Below, piece by piece: positions 14,737 through 23,930 of a stretch of DNA of 49,954 bases. The stretch lies in the NCBI GenBank assembly GCA_022800665.1, contig JAAWQS010000178.1, positions 1 through 49,954 of the forward strand. Reading direction: 5' to 3'. This DNA is from Oscillospiraceae bacterium (lineage in GTDB: Bacteria; Bacillota; Clostridia; Oscillospirales; Oscillospiraceae). Numbering within the stretch: position 1 is the first letter of the stretch; the number at the start of each line of letters is the position of its first letter. The translations under genes and the position numbers were made by a program. The notes beneath the pieces were generated by a model that saw only the letters and a program-made list of their open reading frames with translations, did not search any database and was not told the DNA's origin.

Positions 14737-15366
14737 ATGGAAAAAAGAATCGAGAGCTGCCGGATGAAGGCCGGAGACCTGAAGACTGAGTTCGGGAACC
14801 CCCGGAAGATAGCGAAGAACAAGCTCATTGAGCTTGAGGAAAGCATCGCCGCATACGGCGATTTTGGTATTTTCCTGATTGACGAGGACAACAACGTGAT
14901 TGCCGGAAACCAGCGTCTGAAGGCTGTCCTGAATTTGTACGGGCCCGACTTCGAGATTGACTGCAAACGGCTGATTGGTTACTCCAGGCAGGAGCTCCGC
15001 GAAATCAACGTGAAGGACAACACCCATGCAGGAACCTGGGACCTGGATATGCTGGCCGATTGGTCAACCGGCGCCCCATCGTTCGGTGGGATCGTGGATG
15101 CGAAGACAAAGCCCGTCGAGAACCGGCGGGTGAGGGAGATGGAGCTGCTCCCGTTTGAGAAGTACGACTATGTGATGATTGTCTGCAAGTCCTCGCTCGA
15201 CTACGACGAGCTGATTGAAAAGCTCGGCATCCGTGGGAAGGTCTGCAAGGTAACGAACAAGAGGACCATCAAAGCCAGGGCGATCTGGTATCACGAGTTC
15301 CGCAACAAGCTCTGGGGCAAAAAGGAAGAAAAGAAAGAGGAAACCGAAGGAGGGAGCGAAGAATGA
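14737..15366 (+). CDS. ParB-like N-terminal domain protein
   Basis: A 209-residue protein. The N-terminal domain has the ParB/Srx fold signature: MKAGDLKTEFGNPRKIAKNKL, LEESIAAYGDFGIFLIDEDNNVIAGNQRLKAV. The motif NVIAGNQR corresponds to the GxxR nucleotide-binding box. The C-terminal half (FEKYDYVMIVCKSSLDYDELIEKLGI) is typical of phage ParB-like proteins often found beside DNA-modification genes. It has no classical ParB helix-turn-helix and no ParA partner, so plasmid-type partition is unlikely. It may bind or process nucleotides or DNA in the neighbouring pathway. The ATG has GGAGGG upstream; the gene overlaps the next start by 4 bases. Confidence 0.85.
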   Translation: MEKRIESCRMKAGDLKTEFGNPRKIAKNKLIELEESIAAYGDFGIFLIDEDNNVIAGNQRLKAVLNLYGPDFEIDCKRLIGYSRQELREINVKDNTHAGTWDLDMLADWSTGAPSFGGIVDAKTKPVENRRVREMELLPFEKYDYVMIVCKSSLDYDELIEKLGIRGKVCKVTNKRTIKARAIWYHEFRNKLWGKKEEKKEETEGGSEE

Positions 15367-16430
15367 GACATATCACTGTTATGTTCACGGCAGTATGCGG
15401 GTGGCCGACCCACGCCACCTGCAATTCGCTTCGCGGCAGCAAGAACGCTGAGTACACCATCATCGGCGTAGACTGCAACCCGTATGACACGGCGAAGAAC
15501 TACGTTGACCACCTGTACAAGGTGCCTCGGTACTATGAGGCCGGGTACTGCGATGAAATCCTCGCCATCTGCCTGAAGCACGGCGTTGAAATCGTCATCC
15601 CTCTCATCAGCGAGGAAATCAACGTCTTGAGAGAGCACGGTACGATGTTCGGAGCCCACGGTATCCGGTTCCCCTGGACCGACTCCGATGGCTTGTTTGG
15701 GATTGCCAACGATAAGAAACGCTGCCAGGACTTTCTTGAGCAACGCGGGATGTTCGTTTTCCCGAAGAACGTCATGTTCAACCCCGACACCGCCACGAAG
15801 GACCTGGAGAGCCTTGGCTACCCGCATAAGTCCGTGGTTCTGAAGCTACGGGACGGCTGCGGGGGCGTCGGATTCAAGGTGCTGAACAACGAAAAGGCCA
15901 TCGCCGTGGCAAAGGCTGGCGGGCGTGAGGCAAGGGCCAATCCCTACATTACCATTGACCAGTTCCGTGACATTGCATCGACCAACCCGGAGCGGTACAT
16001 GATCCAGGAGTATATGACCGGAACCGAGATGAGCACCCTCTGCCTCGTTGACCACGGAAGGACGGTCTATTCCCCGTCCCACGAGAATTATGCCATGCAG
16101 TACGCCACGACCACCTACTGCGAGCTGGTTGACTGCCCGGAGGCCACCGAGATCGTTACGGAGGCCAACCGCCTGCTCAAGCTGAACGGCAACATCGGCT
16201 ACGACTTCAAGCGGGATGAGGACGGGAAGCTGAAGCTGCTCGAAATCAACCCGAGGATCAGCGCCACCGTCTCGCTGGCTGTAAAGGCCGGCCTCAACAT
16301 CGTTGAGTACGGTGTGTTCCAGGGCCTGGGGCTCCCGTTCCCGGAGGACATCGTTCCGCTCTACGGGATGAGGTTGCAGCGAGTATATGGCACCCTGTAT
16401 TCCTACAAGGGGGAAGCGTATGGGACCTGA
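15363..16430 (+). CDS. ATP-grasp ligase 2
   Basis: A 355-residue second ATP-grasp enzyme, clearly related to the first but not a recent copy. Seen: N-terminal Rossmann part (RHITVMFTAVCGWPTH, TIIGVDCNPYDTAKNYVDHLYKVPRY), the A-loop VVLKLRDGCGGVGF (about 158-171), YMIQEYMTGTEMSTLCL and LLEINPRIS (about 293). It also has DKKRCQDFLEQRG, as in carboxylate-amine ligases that join amino acids. The first strand is unusual in lacking a glycine-rich loop. Two ATP-grasp enzymes in one operon suggest two successive ligations or an A/B pair. Confidence 0.9.
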   Translation: MRHITVMFTAVCGWPTHATCNSLRGSKNAEYTIIGVDCNPYDTAKNYVDHLYKVPRYYEAGYCDEILAICLKHGVEIVIPLISEEINVLREHGTMFGAHGIRFPWTDSDGLFGIANDKKRCQDFLEQRGMFVFPKNVMFNPDTATKDLESLGYPHKSVVLKLRDGCGGVGFKVLNNEKAIAVAKAGGREARANPYITIDQFRDIASTNPERYMIQEYMTGTEMSTLCLVDHGRTVYSPSHENYAMQYATTTYCELVDCPEATEIVTEANRLLKLNGNIGYDFKRDEDGKLKLLEINPRISATVSLAVKAGLNIVEYGVFQGLGLPFPEDIVPLYGMRLQRVYGTLYSYKGEAYGT

Positions 16431-17139
16431 TGGTGAGTTCACGTTTGGCGTCTACATCATCAGCGTCGGCAGAGCGAAGCGCGGACCCATCACAGCCAAG
16501 CACTTCCTGGAGTACACGCATGTTGTCAGGAAGTCGCAGGAGCAGGAGTACATCGACAACGGCTTCCAGAACGTATGGGGCATAGAGGATGAGCTGATAA
16601 ACGGCTACGACAAGGTGTTCAACTATCTCGTTGACTATGCCAAGGACGATGTAATCGCCATCGTAGACGATGACATCGCCCAGTTCCTGTACCGGGAGAA
16701 GGACACGGTGCCCATCGAGTCCCCGGAGACCGTCCAGGCCGAGTTTGAACGCATTGCCCAGATGCTCGTGGACCTGCGGCTCGGGCTGGCCTTCGGGCCC
16801 CCGACCGCTGTGCCGTACAACTACACGAGCGAGTGGTCGTGGACTGGGATGCCTGGGGCGTTCAAACTCATCAACCGCGCCTGCATCAAAGCCAGGATGG
16901 ACCCGAAGATTTGGCGGAACATCGACGTTGACTACGTTCTGCAAGAGACCCTGCACAACCGGATATGCCTGGACGCCAAGTGGCTGTGCTGCAAGGACTA
17001 CGTTGACAAGGAGACGCACACCAGCGGCTCCCTCTACACCTACGACGACGTTCAGGCGTCGTTAGAGGTGATGAAGCTCCGGTGGGGCCGGTACTTCGAC
17101 TACTCCAGAAACATTGTCAAAATAATGGTTACGAGGTGA
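16420..17139 (+). CDS. TET-associated-type glycosyltransferase (TAGT-like)
   Basis: A 239-residue protein that I assign to the TET-associated glycosyltransferase group described in phages, where it is linked to modified DNA bases. Features: an N-terminal strand GVYIISVGRAKRGPITAKHFLEY, a hydrophobic strand and metal motif VIAIVDDDIAQFL (DDD about 83-85), a middle NIDVDYVLQETLHNRIC, and the C-terminal THTSGSLYTYDDVQASLEVMKLRWGRYF. A GT-A-like fold is expected. No TET/JBP dioxygenase is visible in the window, so the acceptor is open: a DNA base, a small molecule or a protein. Confidence 0.72.
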   Translation: MGPDGEFTFGVYIISVGRAKRGPITAKHFLEYTHVVRKSQEQEYIDNGFQNVWGIEDELINGYDKVFNYLVDYAKDDVIAIVDDDIAQFLYREKDTVPIESPETVQAEFERIAQMLVDLRLGLAFGPPTAVPYNYTSEWSWTGMPGAFKLINRACIKARMDPKIWRNIDVDYVLQETLHNRICLDAKWLCCKDYVDKETHTSGSLYTYDDVQASLEVMKLRWGRYFDYSRNIVKIMVTR

Positions 17140-17144
17140 ACGAC

Positions 17145-18308
17145 ATGACACTAAACGAAGTCGCCGGGGCGGTAGCCCCGGCGTACATCTTTCTGAACGG
17201 CAGGTTCGACAAGAACGTGGAGGATATGCTCCAGGCGTTCAGAAGCAGCTACGCAAACATGAATCTTGGCTATTCGTATAAGACGAACTACACGCCGTAT
17301 GCCTGTAAGTCTGTTGACCGGCATGGCGGCTACGCCGAGGTCGTATCCCCGATGGAGTATGACTACGCCTTGTCCCTGGGCGTGGACCCGTCCCGTATCA
17401 TCTTCAACGGAGTCTGCAAGACGGTCGAGGCCATCAGGAAGGCGATCCTGGGCGGCAGCATCATCAACGCAGACAGCAGCGCCGACTTCCGCAATATCGT
17501 CCGGGAGAGCGGCAGGGTAGGGAAGATGCCCCGCGTCGGGATTCGCATGAACTTCGACATCGGGATCGGCTACGGCTCCCGGTTCGGGGTGGACCCCGAT
17601 GAGGATGAGTTCCGGGAGATCATGGCCGCCGCCAAAGCAAACGGCATCAGAATCTCCGGCCTGCATTGCCACCTTAGCTACACCCGGTCGGTCGAGTCCT
17701 TCCGCCGGCGGGCGAACGGGCTGATCGAGATTGCCGGGATGTTTGACAGCTTGGACTACCTGGACCTGGGCGGGAAGCTGTTTGGGCGGATGTCCCCGGA
17801 GTTTGCGAAGCAGTTTCCGGAGGTCACGCCCGCCTTCGAGGACTACGGCTCCGCAGTCGGCGCCATCTTCAAGAAAGCCTTCCCGGACGAGAGCGTGGAG
17901 CTGATCGTCGAGCCCGGTACGGCCCTGGTGTCTGACTGCATGAACATGGCAACCCGCGTCATGTATCTGAAGGAGATCGGCGGAGACATCTACGCGGGCG
18001 TTGACGCCTCCCAGTATGACCTCGGCTTCGCTGGAGAGTTCAAGTCCCCTCCGTATCGGGTGCTGAACACCTCCGACAATGGAAAGGAAATCTGCTGCTC
18101 GATTGTCGGATGCACCTGCGTCGAGACCGACGTGCTGACCAATGAGCACTGGGGGAGAATCCAGGAGGGAGATGTCGTCCTGTATGAGAACGTGGGGGCG
18201 TACACCTGTAACCTTTCCCGGCTGTTCATTAAGCCCTGCCTCCCCGTGGTGGAGTACGATGGGGAGTCGTACACGGAGGTAAAACCAGCGTTGTCGCTTG
18301 CTTATTAA
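17145..18308 (+). CDS. PLP-dependent decarboxylase (fold type III, DAP/Orn decarboxylase-like)
   Basis: A 387-residue enzyme of the alanine racemase-fold decarboxylases. Lys46 in YSYKTNYTPY should carry PLP. Other signatures: SPMEYDYALSLGVDPSRIIFNG, IGIGYGSRFGV, ISGLHCHLSY, LDLGGKLFG (glycine loop for the phosphate), VELIVEPGTALVSD and, near the C-terminus, ENVGAYTCNLS (substrate-side aromatic). The length fits meso-DAP, ornithine or carboxynorspermidine decarboxylases. In this operon it would provide an amine for the ATP-grasp ligases. A phage precedent is the ornithine decarboxylase of phiW-14, which makes putrescinyl-thymine. The actual substrate cannot be read from sequence. Confidence 0.9.
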   Translation: MTLNEVAGAVAPAYIFLNGRFDKNVEDMLQAFRSSYANMNLGYSYKTNYTPYACKSVDRHGGYAEVVSPMEYDYALSLGVDPSRIIFNGVCKTVEAIRKAILGGSIINADSSADFRNIVRESGRVGKMPRVGIRMNFDIGIGYGSRFGVDPDEDEFREIMAAAKANGIRISGLHCHLSYTRSVESFRRRANGLIEIAGMFDSLDYLDLGGKLFGRMSPEFAKQFPEVTPAFEDYGSAVGAIFKKAFPDESVELIVEPGTALVSDCMNMATRVMYLKEIGGDIYAGVDASQYDLGFAGEFKSPPYRVLNTSDNGKEICCSIVGCTCVETDVLTNEHWGRIQEGDVVLYENVGAYTCNLSRLFIKPCLPVVEYDGESYTEVKPALSLAY

Positions 18309-18387
18309 AAGTTCTGTATTTTTCAGATAATCAGCGAAAATAAAGTAAAAGCTGTTAAATAAATTTGAAAAAATACGAAAATCCAGC

Positions 18388-18416
18388 TTGCCACATCACG
18401 CCTCATGTAGTAGAAT
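18388..18416 (+). promoter_or_regulatory. Promoter before the MgsA-like gene
   Basis: TTGCCA at 18388-18393, a 17-base spacer and TAGAAT at 18411-18416. The spacer holds CCTCATGT, shared with the block at 12.88 kb. The non-coding gap 18309-18454 contains nothing else I recognize apart from an AT-rich stretch at 18310-18380. Confidence 0.65.
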
Positions 18417-18454
18417 ATAAATGGGCCCAAAAATATCACATTGGAGGAATTTGT

Positions 18455-19162
18455 ATGGCTGGATTTAGTCCGAGAACCGTGAGCGGACATAGCCTGTACA
18501 CGATGCGAAGTTTGCTCCAGAAAGCGATCAGGCGCGGCGATCTTGACCACGCCGGCTACGCTGCAAACGAGATGTACAGCAACTACTACGAGTACCTGTG
18601 GAAGACCCTGCTGGTGGTATCCGCTGAGGATTGCTACGGCATCATGACCAAGGAAATCTGGGCGCTGAAGCAGGCTGACGACTACAAGAACAAGGGCAAG
18701 AAGGGCGGCCAGCGCGACTACATCTTCATTGCCAAGGCGCTGACACTGCTGTGCATGGCCCGGAAGAACCGGGATGCTTGCTACGTCGCCTGTAACTTCA
18801 TCCAGGAGGACCGGGAGCTCGACATCGGCGAAATCCCAGGCCCGGAGGACCTGGAGTGGCTCAAGGCCGACTACGAGAAGTTCCTGAAGGTCCCCGACTA
18901 CACGTTCGATTGCCACACACCGGAAGGCCGGCGGCGCGGCAAGACCAGCGTGGACATGATCCAAGAGGAGCAGGCGGCATTGACCCCGCACCAGTGCAGC
19001 TTGTTCGATGAGGGGAGCTGGCAGATTCAGTATGACATTGACCGGAAGCGCGGGCTCCTGTCCGATAAGGTCGAGAGGCAGCTCAAACAGTTCCAGAAGG
19101 GCAAGAAGTCCGACCCGACCCACCAGGGCGAGTATTGGCCCCCCGACCACATGGAGGGGTAA
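18455..19162 (+). CDS. Stand-alone RarA/MgsA C-terminal-like protein
   Basis: A 235-residue protein. Its N-terminal 130 residues (HSLYTMRSLLQKAIRRGDLDHAGYAANEMY, LLVVSAEDCYGI, FIAKALTLLCMARKNRDACYVA) resemble the helical C-terminal domain of the RarA/MgsA/WRNIP1 family, which recruits these ATPases to stalled replication forks. The AAA+ ATPase domain is absent. The rest is charged (VERQLKQFQKGKK). It might interfere with or replace host RarA tetramerization or act with the phage replisome; both are inferences. ATG at 18455 is selected because of TTGGAGG. Confidence 0.68.
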   Translation: MAGFSPRTVSGHSLYTMRSLLQKAIRRGDLDHAGYAANEMYSNYYEYLWKTLLVVSAEDCYGIMTKEIWALKQADDYKNKGKKGGQRDYIFIAKALTLLCMARKNRDACYVACNFIQEDRELDIGEIPGPEDLEWLKADYEKFLKVPDYTFDCHTPEGRRRGKTSVDMIQEEQAALTPHQCSLFDEGSWQIQYDIDRKRGLLSDKVERQLKQFQKGKKSDPTHQGEYWPPDHMEG

Positions 19163-19165
19163 GAC

Positions 19166-19393
19166 ATGGTTAAGAAGACGGATGTGGTTCGTAGTGCTGT
19201 TGCCGCCGGCGACATGAAAAAGGCACTATCCATCGCCAAAGGCTTCAGGCTTGGGATCACGAAGGAGCAGCACGATGACATGACCAGGGCGCACGAGTGC
19301 ATGACCGCACCCCGATTCTACCAGTCCATCGGCGCGGATACGGATGAACTGATCCGCAAGGGCATAGATACGGTGGTCGCCCTGTACGGGTGA
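19166..19393 (+). CDS. Small partner protein (75 aa)
   Basis: A 75-residue helical protein (VVRSAVAAGDMKKALSIAKGFRLGITKEQHDDMTRAHECM...DELIRKGIDTVVALYG). It starts three bases after the MgsA-like gene, so it is probably coexpressed. The phrase 'AAGDxxKALxIAKxFRLGI' recurs in small phage proteins at this position; no function is known. It is followed by a terminator. Confidence 0.7.
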   Translation: MVKKTDVVRSAVAAGDMKKALSIAKGFRLGITKEQHDDMTRAHECMTAPRFYQSIGADTDELIRKGIDTVVALYG

Positions 19394-19404
19394 CAGAATA
19401 GGAG

Positions 19405-19430
19405 GGCTGGGGCCGACACCCCGGCCTTTT
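19405..19430 (+). terminator. Terminator before the packaging genes
   Basis: An 8-bp stem (GGCTGGGG / CCCCGGCC with one G-U pair) and TTTT. It closes the 18.4 kb operon. Confidence 0.8.
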
Positions 19431-19549
19431 CCTATTGCACCAGTAATCAACTCAGTAAGTACCGCCCACAATCGACACACAGCCGCAAATACCGGTGCCT
19501 AAGCGCACGGGAATATAGTAACACCCCTGAAGAATAAAACGGCACACAC

Positions 19550-19577
19550 AGCCTCCTATGAGTTTTCATGGGAGGCT
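19550..19577 (+). repeat. Hairpin upstream of terminase small subunit
   Basis: An 11-bp stem (AGCCTCCTATG / CATGGGAGGCT) around a 6-base loop, about 30 bases before the terS start. The gap 19434-19607 has no gene. This is where packaging (cos or pac) sites and late promoters often lie, but I see no clear promoter boxes. Confidence 0.55.
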
Positions 19578-19607
19578 TGAATTTTGCCATCGGAGAGAGG
19601 TGGTGAT

Positions 19608-20081
19608 ATGGCGAATCCGAAGGGGAACCCGGAGAACCTGAAACCGGTCCGAACCACGGATGAAGCAAAAAAGAGGGGAGCTGCCGGAGGCAGGGCAAGC
19701 GGGGCCGCCAGACGCAAGAAAAGGGACGCCAGAAGTGCCATATCATTGCTCTTGAATATGGCCGTTCGGGAGAGCCTTGAGGAGAACATGGAGGAGATGG
19801 GATTCCAGGAAGAAGACTGGACGAACATGAACGCTATGTGGGCTCGAATCTTCACGGACGCCATGAGCGGAGACAAGGCAGCTCAGAAAATGATACTCGA
19901 CTACGGTGGCTTCAACCCGGAGTTCATGCTCCGTGAGAAGGAGTCGAAGGCCAAGATCAGGGCCATGAAGGAAGAGTCTGAGAGAAGAACCATGTACGGC
20001 GATAACGTTGATGGTCAGAGGGGCGATGCTGATGACATTCAAATCTACTTGCCAGATAACAGGAGGGATGATTTGAAATGA
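19608..20081 (+). CDS. Terminase small subunit
   Basis: A 157-residue protein placed directly before the large subunit, overlapping it by 4 bases. The N-terminus is basic and Gly/Ala-rich (RTTDEAKKRGAAGGRASGAARRKKRDARSAISLLLNM), a form common in small terminases of this type, followed by helices (WTNMNAMWARIFTDAMSGDKAAQKMILDYGG). It would recognize the packaging start on phage DNA. ATG at 19608 is chosen because of GAGAGGTGG upstream. Confidence 0.85.
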   Translation: MANPKGNPENLKPVRTTDEAKKRGAAGGRASGAARRKKRDARSAISLLLNMAVRESLEENMEEMGFQEEDWTNMNAMWARIFTDAMSGDKAAQKMILDYGGFNPEFMLREKESKAKIRAMKEESERRTMYGDNVDGQRGDADDIQIYLPDNRRDDLK

Positions 20082-21487
20082 GTAAAACCGTCATCCGGCC
20101 ACAGCCAGGGCCGCAGGAAGCATTTCTTGCCTGTCCTGCTGATATCTGCATATATGGCGGTGCCGCTGGTGGAGGCAAGACTTACGGACTGCTGATGACC
20201 GCTCTCCGGTACAAGAATGTCGGCGGATACAACTGCACGATATTCAGACGGACCTACAAGCAGGTGTTCTCTCCTGGCGGTCTGTGGGATGAAGCCCTCA
20301 AAATGTACCACGCCTTGCGAGGTGCGCAGCCGAGAATATCAGAGAGTCAATGGTTGTTCAAGGATAAGTATGACCGCATTGTCTCCAAGGTTCTGTTCCG
20401 GCATCTCGGCTCTGATGCTGGCGTGTACGACTATCAGGGCAGTCAGATGTGCGGTCTGTGCTTCGATGAGCTGACGCATTTTACTGAGTTTCAGTTCTTC
20501 TATATGCTGTCCCGCAACCGCTCCCTATGCGGCGTGAAGCCCTATGTCCGTGCCACCTGCAACCCGGACGCCGATAGCTGGGTAGCAAAGTTTATCGCAT
20601 GGTGGATAGACCAAGATACCGGTTATCCGATACCTGAGCGTAGCGGTATGATTCGCTGGATGATTCGGCGGAATGACACCATCCACTGGGCCGATACGAA
20701 GGAGGAACTATGGGAACTGTTCAACCTGCAAACGCCAGAAGAACAGGCGGAGCCGAAGTCAGTCACCTTTATCGCCAGCTCCGTCTACGACAATCAGATT
20801 CTGATAAATAACGACCCCGGTTACCTCGCCAACCTGAAAGCCATGTCCACCGTGGAGCGGGAGCGACTGCTTTACGGCAACTGGAAGATCAAGGCTGCCG
20901 CCGGTCTGTTTTTCAAGCGCACCCAGCTCGGAGATACGCTGGATGCCATTCCGACAGATATCGTCCAACTGGTACGTTGCTGGGACCTCGCCGCCACGGA
21001 GAAAACCGGGAAAGGCGATCCAGCCTACACTGCTGGCGTCCTCATGGGGAAAAGGAAGAATGGGCGCTATATTGTCCTGGATGTCATCAACAAGCAGATG
21101 TCGGCTGCTGATGTGCGCAAGACTGTCAAGCTCACAGCTCAGTTAGACAGGGCCAAGTATAAGAAAACGCCTGTCCGCATCCGACTCCCGCAGGACCCAG
21201 GGCAGGCAGGAAAAGAGCAGGCGCAGTCCTACATTAAGTTTCTGGCCGGCTTCAGCGTAGTGACAGCAGCAGAATCTGGCAGCAAGGAATCCAGGGCAGA
21301 GCCTATGGCCGCACAATGGCAGGCCGGCAACTTCGATCTCTTGGCAGGTCTGTGGAACGAAGAATATCTGACCCAGCTCGAAAATTTTCCTGACAGCAAG
21401 TTCAAAGACATGGTTGATGCTTCTGCTAATGGTTTCGCGGAACTCGAAATCAAGAACACCTTCAATCTGAATGCCCTGATAACGTAA
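20078..21487 (+). CDS. Terminase large subunit
   Basis: The 469-residue DNA packaging motor. Walker A is GGAAGGGKT (27-35) and Walker B is CGLCFDEL (about 126-133). The C-terminal RuvC-like nuclease shows acidic residues in [22 protein letters not shown] and [11 protein letters not shown]. The ATPase pumps DNA into the prohead through the portal and the nuclease cuts concatemers. The length is usual for the family. Confidence 0.96.
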   Translation: MSKTVIRPQPGPQEAFLACPADICIYGGAAGGGKTYGLLMTALRYKNVGGYNCTIFRRTYKQVFSPGGLWDEALKMYHALRGAQPRISESQWLFKDKYDRIVSKVLFRHLGSDAGVYDYQGSQMCGLCFDELTHFTEFQFFYMLSRNRSLCGVKPYVRATCNPDADSWVAKFIAWWIDQDTGYPIPERSGMIRWMIRRNDTIHWADTKEELWELFNLQTPEEQAEPKSVTFIASSVYDNQILINNDPGYLANLKAMSTVERERLLYGNWKIKAAAGLFFKRTQLGDTLDAIPTDIVQLVRCWDLAATEKTGKGDPAYTAGVLMGKRKNGRYIVLDVINKQMSAADVRKTVKLTAQLDRAKYKKTPVRIRLPQDPGQAGKEQAQSYIKFLAGFSVVTAAESGSKESRAEPMAAQWQAGNFDLLAGLWNEEYLTQLENFPDSKFKDMVDASANGFAELEIKNTFNLNALIT

Positions 21488-21503
21488 TAGGAGTGAACAG
21501 AAA

Positions 21504-23930
21504 ATGGACAAAAAGAATCCCAATGTCGTCACTGGCTTCTCACGGCTGGACGGCTACCTGAATGTTCTGAACAGATTTGGAACATCGCGTGACAGCAGCG
21601 AAGCCTACGAGTTCGCTCCAGAAACTATGGTCTCCGATATGGACCTTGCTGCTCACTACGAAGGGAATGGGTTGTTTTCCAAAATCATCGACGCACCGGC
21701 AGAGAAAGCGACAACCCGCGACTTCGATTTAGGTATCAGCGACAAGAATACTGAGTCTCTGGTTACAGATGCCCTGGAAGACCTGGAGTGGACCACGACT
21801 ATCGCTCAGGCCGTCAAGTGGTCGCGGCTCTTTGGTGGCGCGATTGTCGTTATGCTCATTGACGATGGCGGTCGCCTGGAAGACCCAGTGAACTGGAACG
21901 CTGTCAAAGGCATTGACGAACTCGTCCTGTTTGAAAGGGCTGTGGTGGAGCCTGACTACTACTCGATGTACAACTACGGCAGCAGCCGCAGCCTTGACCG
22001 GATACGCGGCAAGTATGGGCGTCCTGAGCTTTTCTACGTTTACAGCCTGTACGGGTCGTTTACGGTCCACGAGAGCCGGTGCCTAGTCTTCCGCAACGGT
22101 ACGCTGCCCGAGACATCAACGCAGGCCGAATACCGATATTGGGGCCTTCCGGAGTATGTCCGTATCAGGCGGACACTCCGGGAGACTGTTACCAACCACT
22201 CCATCGGTACAAAGATGCTGGAGAAGTCTGTCCAGGGCGTTTACAAGATGAAGGACCTCACCGATAAGCTTACGGTTGAGGGCGGGGAAGATGCTGTCTA
22301 CAAAAGAATGGAAATCATTGACATGGTGCGTGGCTTTCTGAACAGCATCATCATCGACATGGACGGAGAAGACTATTCCTTCCAGACCTTCCAGGTGAGC
22401 GGGTACAAGGAGGTTATCGAAGCGTCCTGCAACATCCTGTCCGCTGTCAGCAACATCCCGCAGACGATCCTGTTTGGCCGGTCGCCCTCTGGGGAGAACT
22501 CCACTGGAGAAAGTGATATGGAGAACTGGTACAACTACCTGGGGCAGATAAGCGACCTCCAAGTCAAGCCGAACCTGCAACGGCTCCTAGATGTTCTGTT
22601 CCATGGATGGCTGAATACCGGAAAGCTCCAAGAGGAGCCGATGTACAGACTGAACTTCAAGCCATTCTGGAACCTCAGCGAGGATGAGCAGGCAGACCTC
22701 GACCTCAAGAAAATCCAGGTCCAGAAGGCCAAGGCTGAAGTTGCTCAGATGTATATTGATATGCAGGTTATTGACCCGCAGGAGGTCCGGGCTGGCCTTG
22801 CCGAGAGCGAGGAGTTCAACATAGAAGAGCTTCTTAACGATACCCCGAAAGATGAGCTTTTTGATGTTACGGAACCACCTATAGCGTACACCGAACCGCC
22901 TTCAGCGTACACAGAGCCACCTTCTGCGTACACCGAATCAGAACAACCAACTATACCATCAGAGGGGCAGCCTCCTGTTCCTCAGCCCCCAAACGACAAC
23001 CATGACGTTGATGACGCTCCGCCCAAAACCACTGGGAAGGGTGTGGGCGTTTTGGTCGTCCGCGATGGGAAAATCCTCATCGGCTTTCGGCGAGGAGAAG
23101 GAACGTTCTGTGGTCCAGGAGGTCACATAGAATATGGCGAGACGCCGGAGGAAGCTGCTATCCGGGAGACAGTGGAGGAGTTCAGCATCATGCCGACAGA
23201 GCTCATCCATATCGGCAGTACCAGCGGGGCTGTAAAGCCATACCTGCCATCGGAGATTTACCTCTGCACAGAGTATGATGGCACCCCGAAAGCTGACGGT
23301 GATGAGATGCAATTTGCTCAGTTTATGGAGCCCGCCCAGGTGTATGCGCTGATTGATGCCGGAGTCGCATTCCCTCCGTTTGCCGAGTCTATTAAACTTC
23401 TGTTACATTGCTTGACACATGAAAGTACATCCGGTAAAATAAAAGTATCCCCCTCCATCACCACTGATGGAGGACCAGGAAGCGGGAACTTCGGACACAA
23501 AGGTGTACCGGGGCAAGTGGGAGGATCGGCACCCAGTGATGACTCCGGTTCTGGCGGAAGTTCTTGCTCGTCTGCCGCAAGTTCTCCATCTGCTACCGGT
23601 GCAAATGTCTTTAAGCGAGGGTTCTCCAAACGAAATCTGGATGCACATTTCGGGGGTTCTCACGATCACAGTCATGAGTATCCTGATATGACAAAGGACC
23701 AATACGCTGAGAGAGCTATGACCCTCATACAAAGTCCTGTCGTGAAAGGTATTCTTGGATACAAAAATGCGAAAGGACAAGTTGCCAGATTTGATACAGA
23801 AACTGGCGACTTTGTAAAAGGGCATCCCGATAAAGGAATTGCGACTATGTTCAAACCGGCTCGCGGAAAGGAATACTTTGATGACTGGAAAGGAAAAGAG
23901 GGTGTTGATGATGGAAACAACGAAGGATAG
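21504..23930 (+). CDS. Portal protein fused to NUDIX and C-terminal toxin-like domain
   Basis: An 808-residue fusion in one continuous frame. Residues 1 to about 450 are a DUF1073-type portal ([69 protein letters not shown]). Residues 457-481 are a linker with three EPPxAYT repeats. Residues about 513-640 form a NUDIX hydrolase with the box [20 protein letters not shown] (540-559). [13 protein letters not shown] linker at about 655, known from phage head proteins carrying toxins, leads to a C-terminal domain (about 703-808) with [29 protein letters not shown] and IATMFKP, like the phage-borne PBECR/BECR nucleases. The tail domain overlaps the next gene. Confidence 0.88.
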   Translation: MDKKNPNVVTGFSRLDGYLNVLNRFGTSRDSSEAYEFAPETMVSDMDLAAHYEGNGLFSKIIDAPAEKATTRDFDLGISDKNTESLVTDALEDLEWTTTIAQAVKWSRLFGGAIVVMLIDDGGRLEDPVNWNAVKGIDELVLFERAVVEPDYYSMYNYGSSRSLDRIRGKYGRPELFYVYSLYGSFTVHESRCLVFRNGTLPETSTQAEYRYWGLPEYVRIRRTLRETVTNHSIGTKMLEKSVQGVYKMKDLTDKLTVEGGEDAVYKRMEIIDMVRGFLNSIIIDMDGEDYSFQTFQVSGYKEVIEASCNILSAVSNIPQTILFGRSPSGENSTGESDMENWYNYLGQISDLQVKPNLQRLLDVLFHGWLNTGKLQEEPMYRLNFKPFWNLSEDEQADLDLKKIQVQKAKAEVAQMYIDMQVIDPQEVRAGLAESEEFNIEELLNDTPKDELFDVTEPPIAYTEPPSAYTEPPSAYTESEQPTIPSEGQPPVPQPPNDNHDVDDAPPKTTGKGVGVLVVRDGKILIGFRRGEGTFCGPGGHIEYGETPEEAAIRETVEEFSIMPTELIHIGSTSGAVKPYLPSEIYLCTEYDGTPKADGDEMQFAQFMEPAQVYALIDAGVAFPPFAESIKLLLHCLTHESTSGKIKVSPSITTDGGPGSGNFGHKGVPGQVGGSAPSDDSGSGGSSCSSAASSPSATGANVFKRGFSKRNLDAHFGGSHDHSHEYPDMTKDQYAERAMTLIQSPVVKGILGYKNAKGQVARFDTETGDFVKGHPDKGIATMFKPARGKEYFDDWKGKEGVDDGNNEG

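Noticed and set aside
14737-15366. Plasmid-type ParB partition protein of a plasmid-prophage
   Set aside because: There is no ParA, no helix-turn-helix half and no centromere-like repeats nearby; the context is biosynthetic.
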